64,000 nt of DNA from the NCBI GenBank assembly GCA_046330435.1, contig JAXLST010000017.1, positions 1 to 64,000 of the forward strand. Direction: 5' to 3'. A program made the position numbers and the translations under genes. This DNA comes from Ga0077560 sp046330435 (GTDB lineage: Bacteria > Actinomycetota > Thermoleophilia > Miltoncostaeales > Miltoncostaeaceae). This document shows positions 61,839 to 64,000 of the stretch, in pieces (within the stretch, counting starts at the first letter, position 1; the number at the start of each line of letters is the position of its first letter). The notes below the pieces were generated by a model that was not told the origin of the DNA, ran no database searches, and saw nothing but the letters and a program-made list of their open reading frames with translations.

Positions 61839-64000
61839 CCGGGGCCCAGCGCCTCCAGGCGGGCCCGCAGCTCCGCGGCCTCGGCGGCGAACCGCTCGGC
61901 CTTCTGGCGCTCGGCGTCCACCAGCTCCGGCGGCGCCTTGGAGGTGAACCGCTCGTTGCCGAGCATCCCCCGCGCCCGCTTGAGCTCCGACTCGGCGCGC
62001 TGCAGCTCCTTGGTGAGGCGGTCCCGCTCGGCGGCGACGTCCACCGTGCCCTCGGCGCGCGCGACGCGCAGCCGGCCGGCGGCCGTGCCCACCACCATCG
62101 CGTCCTCCGGCAGGTCGTCCGCCAGCTCCACGCCGGCGAGGGCGCAGAACGCCCCGGTGAGCGGCCCCACCGCGTCGCCCTCCACCGCGGCGCGCAGCGG
62201 CTCCCGCGGGCCCAGGCCCAGGTTGTTCCGCAGGCCGCGGACCGCGGTGACCGCCTCCTGCAGCGCGGTCACGGCGCCCTCGGCCTCCGGGTCGGCGGCC
62301 GTCCCGGCGCGGGCCGGTGCGTGGGTGATCATGAGGCCCTCGGCGCCGGGCATCTGCTCCCAGCACGCCTCGGTCACGAACGGCATCACCGGGTGCACCA
62401 GCGCGAGGATCTGCTCCAGCAGGTCGCCGGCGACCTCGGGGGTGGCCTCGTCGCGCTTGAGCAGCTCCAGGTACCAGTCGCAGTAGTCGTCGAACACCAG
62501 CCGGTACAGCAGCGCGGCGAGGCGGCTGAACTCGAACCCGGCGATGAGCGACCCGGCCTCCTCCACCGCGGCCGAGACGCGGGCGGCCATCCAGCGGTCC
62601 GCGAGGCTCTCGGGGACCGGCGCGTCCGCGTGGCCGGCGCGGCCGCCGCGGGCGACCACCAGGCGCGTGGCGTTCCAGAGCTTGGTGACCAGCTGGCGGC
62701 CCTGGCGGATCGCGTCCACCGAGAACCGCACGTCCTGCTGGCTGCTCATGAGCAGCAGGCCGAACCGCAGGGCGTCCGCGCCGTGCTCGGCGATGAGCTC
62801 CAGCGGGTCGATGCCCGTGCCGAGGCTCTTGCTCATCCGGCGGCCGTCGGGCGCCTGGATGACCGAGTGGATGTACACGTCCGAGAACGGCACCTCGTCG
62901 CGGTACTCCAGGCCCATCATCACCATGCGGGCGACCCACAGGAAGATGATGTCCCGCGCCGTCGACAGGACGTTGGTGGGGTAGAACCGCTGCAGCTCGG
63001 GCGTGTCCTCGGGCCAGCCGAGCGTCGCGAACGGCCACAGGCCGGAGCTGAACCAGGTGTCGAGGACGTCCGGGTCGCGGGTCCAGCCGTCGCCCTCGGG
63101 CGCGGCCTCCCCCACGAACACCTCGTCGCCGCGGTACCACACCGGCAGCTGGTGGCCCCACCACAGCTGGCGGGACAGGCACCACGGGCGGATCTCCTCC
63201 ATCCACCGCAGGTACACGTCGCCCCACCGCGCGGGCGTGAACTTCACGCGCCCGTCCCGGACCGCCGCGATGGCGGGCGCCGCCAACGCCTTCATGTCGC
63301 AGAACCACTGCAGGGAGATGAGCGGCTCCACCCGCGCACCCGAGCGGTGGGAGTACGGCACCACGTGGGTGTACGGCTCCACGCCGCGCAGCAGTCCCTG
63401 CGCCTCGAGGTCGGCCATGACCCGCTCGGAGCACTCCTTGGGCGACAGGCCCGCGTACCGCTCGCCGGCGGCGGCGGTCATGCGCCCGTCCTCCCCGATG
63501 ACGCTGATGGCGTCCAGGCCGTGGCGCTTGCCGATCTCGAAGTCGTTCGGGTCGTGGGCCGGGGTGATCTTGAGGCACCCCGTGCCGAAGTCCGTCTTGA
63601 CGTAGTCGTCGGCGATGACCGGCAGCTCGCGCCCCACCAGCGGCAGGGTCACGGTCTTCCCGATGAGGTGCCGGTAGCGCTCGTCCTCGGGGTTCACGGC
63701 GACGGCGGTGTCGCCCAGCATCGTCTCCGGCCGGACGGTGGCCACCACGACCTCGCCGGAACCGTCGGTGAGCGGGTAGGCGATCTGCACCAGGCTGTCG
63801 GTGACCTCGCGGTCCTCGACCTCCAGGTCGGAGATCGCCGAGCCGAGGCCGGGGTCCCAGTTGACCATGTAGTGGTCGCGGTAGACGTGGCCCTTCTCGT
63901 ACAGGTCCACGAAGACGCGCAGGACGGCCTTCGCGTAGGCCTCGTCCATCGTGAAGCGCTCACGGGAGTAGTCGAGGGTCGCACCGAGGCGCCGCAGCTG
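61835..64000 (-). CDS. valS: Valyl-tRNA synthetase, N-terminal part cut by window edge
   Basis: About 721 C-terminal residues are visible; the HIGH motif lies past the right edge. Present are the editing domain (VVATVRPETMLGDTAVAV, DFGTGCLKITPAHDPNDFE), the catalytic RQLWWGHQLPVWY, DVLDTWFSSGLWPF and RRMSKSLGTGIDPL (KMSKS type), the anticodon-binding domain and a C-terminal coiled coil (~655-720) that grips tRNA. It charges tRNA-Val. Confidence 0.96.
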   Translation of the reverse strand, partial: QLRRLGATLDYSRERFTMDEAYAKAVLRVFVDLYEKGHVYRDHYMVNWDPGLGSAISDLEVEDREVTDSLVQIAYPLTDGSGEVVVATVRPETMLGDTAVAVNPEDERYRHLIGKTVTLPLVGRELPVIADDYVKTDFGTGCLKITPAHDPNDFEIGKRHGLDAISVIGEDGRMTAAAGERYAGLSPKECSERVMADLEAQGLLRGVEPYTHVVPYSHRSGARVEPLISLQWFCDMKALAAPAIAAVRDGRVKFTPARWGDVYLRWMEEIRPWCLSRQLWWGHQLPVWYRGDEVFVGEAAPEGDGWTRDPDVLDTWFSSGLWPFATLGWPEDTPELQRFYPTNVLSTARDIIFLWVARMVMMGLEYRDEVPFSDVYIHSVIQAPDGRRMSKSLGTGIDPLELIAEHGADALRFGLLLMSSQQDVRFSVDAIRQGRQLVTKLWNATRLVVARGGRAGHADAPVPESLADRWMAARVSAAVEEAGSLIAGFEFSRLAALLYRLVFDDYCDWYLELLKRDEATPEVAGDLLEQILALVHPVMPFVTEACWEQMPGAEGLMITHAPARAGTAADPEAEGAVTALQEAVTAVRGLRNNLGLGPREPLRAAVEGDAVGPLTGAFCALAGVELADDLPEDAMVVGTAAGRLRVARAEGTVDVAAERDRLTKELQRAESELKRARGMLGNERFTSKAPPELVDAERQKAERFAAEAAELRARLEALGPG

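Overview
The window is about 70% G+C, uses many GTG starts, and packs genes into long minus-strand runs joined by 4-base start/stop overlaps. The gene order valS-folC-ndk-maf / mreBCD-mrdA-rodA-rng / rplU-rpmA-obg-proB-proA-nadD-rsfS / leuS-comEA-comEC-holA-rpsT / murJ-lepA-hemW-hrcA-dnaJ-prmA-rsmE-HIT-phoH-ybeY-era is close to the conserved chromosomal backbone of Actinobacteria such as Streptomyces. I infer a free-living actinobacterium, possibly a deep lineage such as Thermoleophilia; the class is a guess. No rRNA, CRISPR array, insertion sequence or prophage gene was seen, and no gene-free stretch exceeds 170 bases.

Layout. 1-3.5 kb: a GAF/GGDEF signalling protein (cut by the left edge), a stand-alone TrpB2-type tryptophan synthase beta chain, and a membrane diguanylate cyclase. 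3.5-10.4 kb: one minus-strand operon, deoC-like-hisIE-trpE-trpG-trpD-trpC-ccmG-ccmH-GNAT, joining tryptophan and histidine synthesis to cytochrome c maturation. 10.5-13.3 kb: a Fpg/Nei-like DNA glycosylase, a secreted trypsin-like protease, a small membrane protein and a secreted collagen-like protein. 13.5-26.4 kb: a run for ribosome maturation, RNA modification, chaperones, heme, translation and lipid II export (era to murJ), broken only by a plus-strand PPOX gene. 26.5-33.1 kb: rpsT, holA, the divergent comEC/comEA pair, leuS and an acetyltransferase. 33.1-39.6 kb: a mixed-strand accessory block (GerMN-type secreted protein, glutathionyl-hydroquinone reductase type protein, acyl-CoA synthetase, FapA-like protein, a two-domain stress-type protein) and tRNA-Ala(GGC). 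39.8-44.6 kb: rplU to rsfS. 44.7-46.7 kb: a TetR/MFS efflux pair with two operators. 46.7-54.7 kb: the elongasome operon ending in RNase G. 54.9-64 kb: two small unknown genes, a partner-switching module (multi-sensor PP2C phosphatase/anti-sigma kinase plus STAS antagonist), maf, ndk, a membrane protein, folC and valS (cut by the right edge).

The most unusual signals are: (i) genes whose conserved N terminus begins upstream of any ATG, GTG or TTG, where a CTG, ATC or ATA sits at the right distance from a Shine-Dalgarno sequence or in the usual start/stop overlap (rng, maf, mreB, possibly rodA, prmA and one unknown gene); (ii) enzymes in their normal genomic place that lack textbook catalytic residues (DeoC without both active-site lysines, ProA without its nucleophilic cysteine, a Fpg/Nei protein without its phosphate-clamp Asn and Arg); (iii) a 9-base element at the same distance before the start codons of comEA and comEC; and (iv) TAnnnT-type boxes 6-9 bases before several start codons, suggesting leaderless transcripts.
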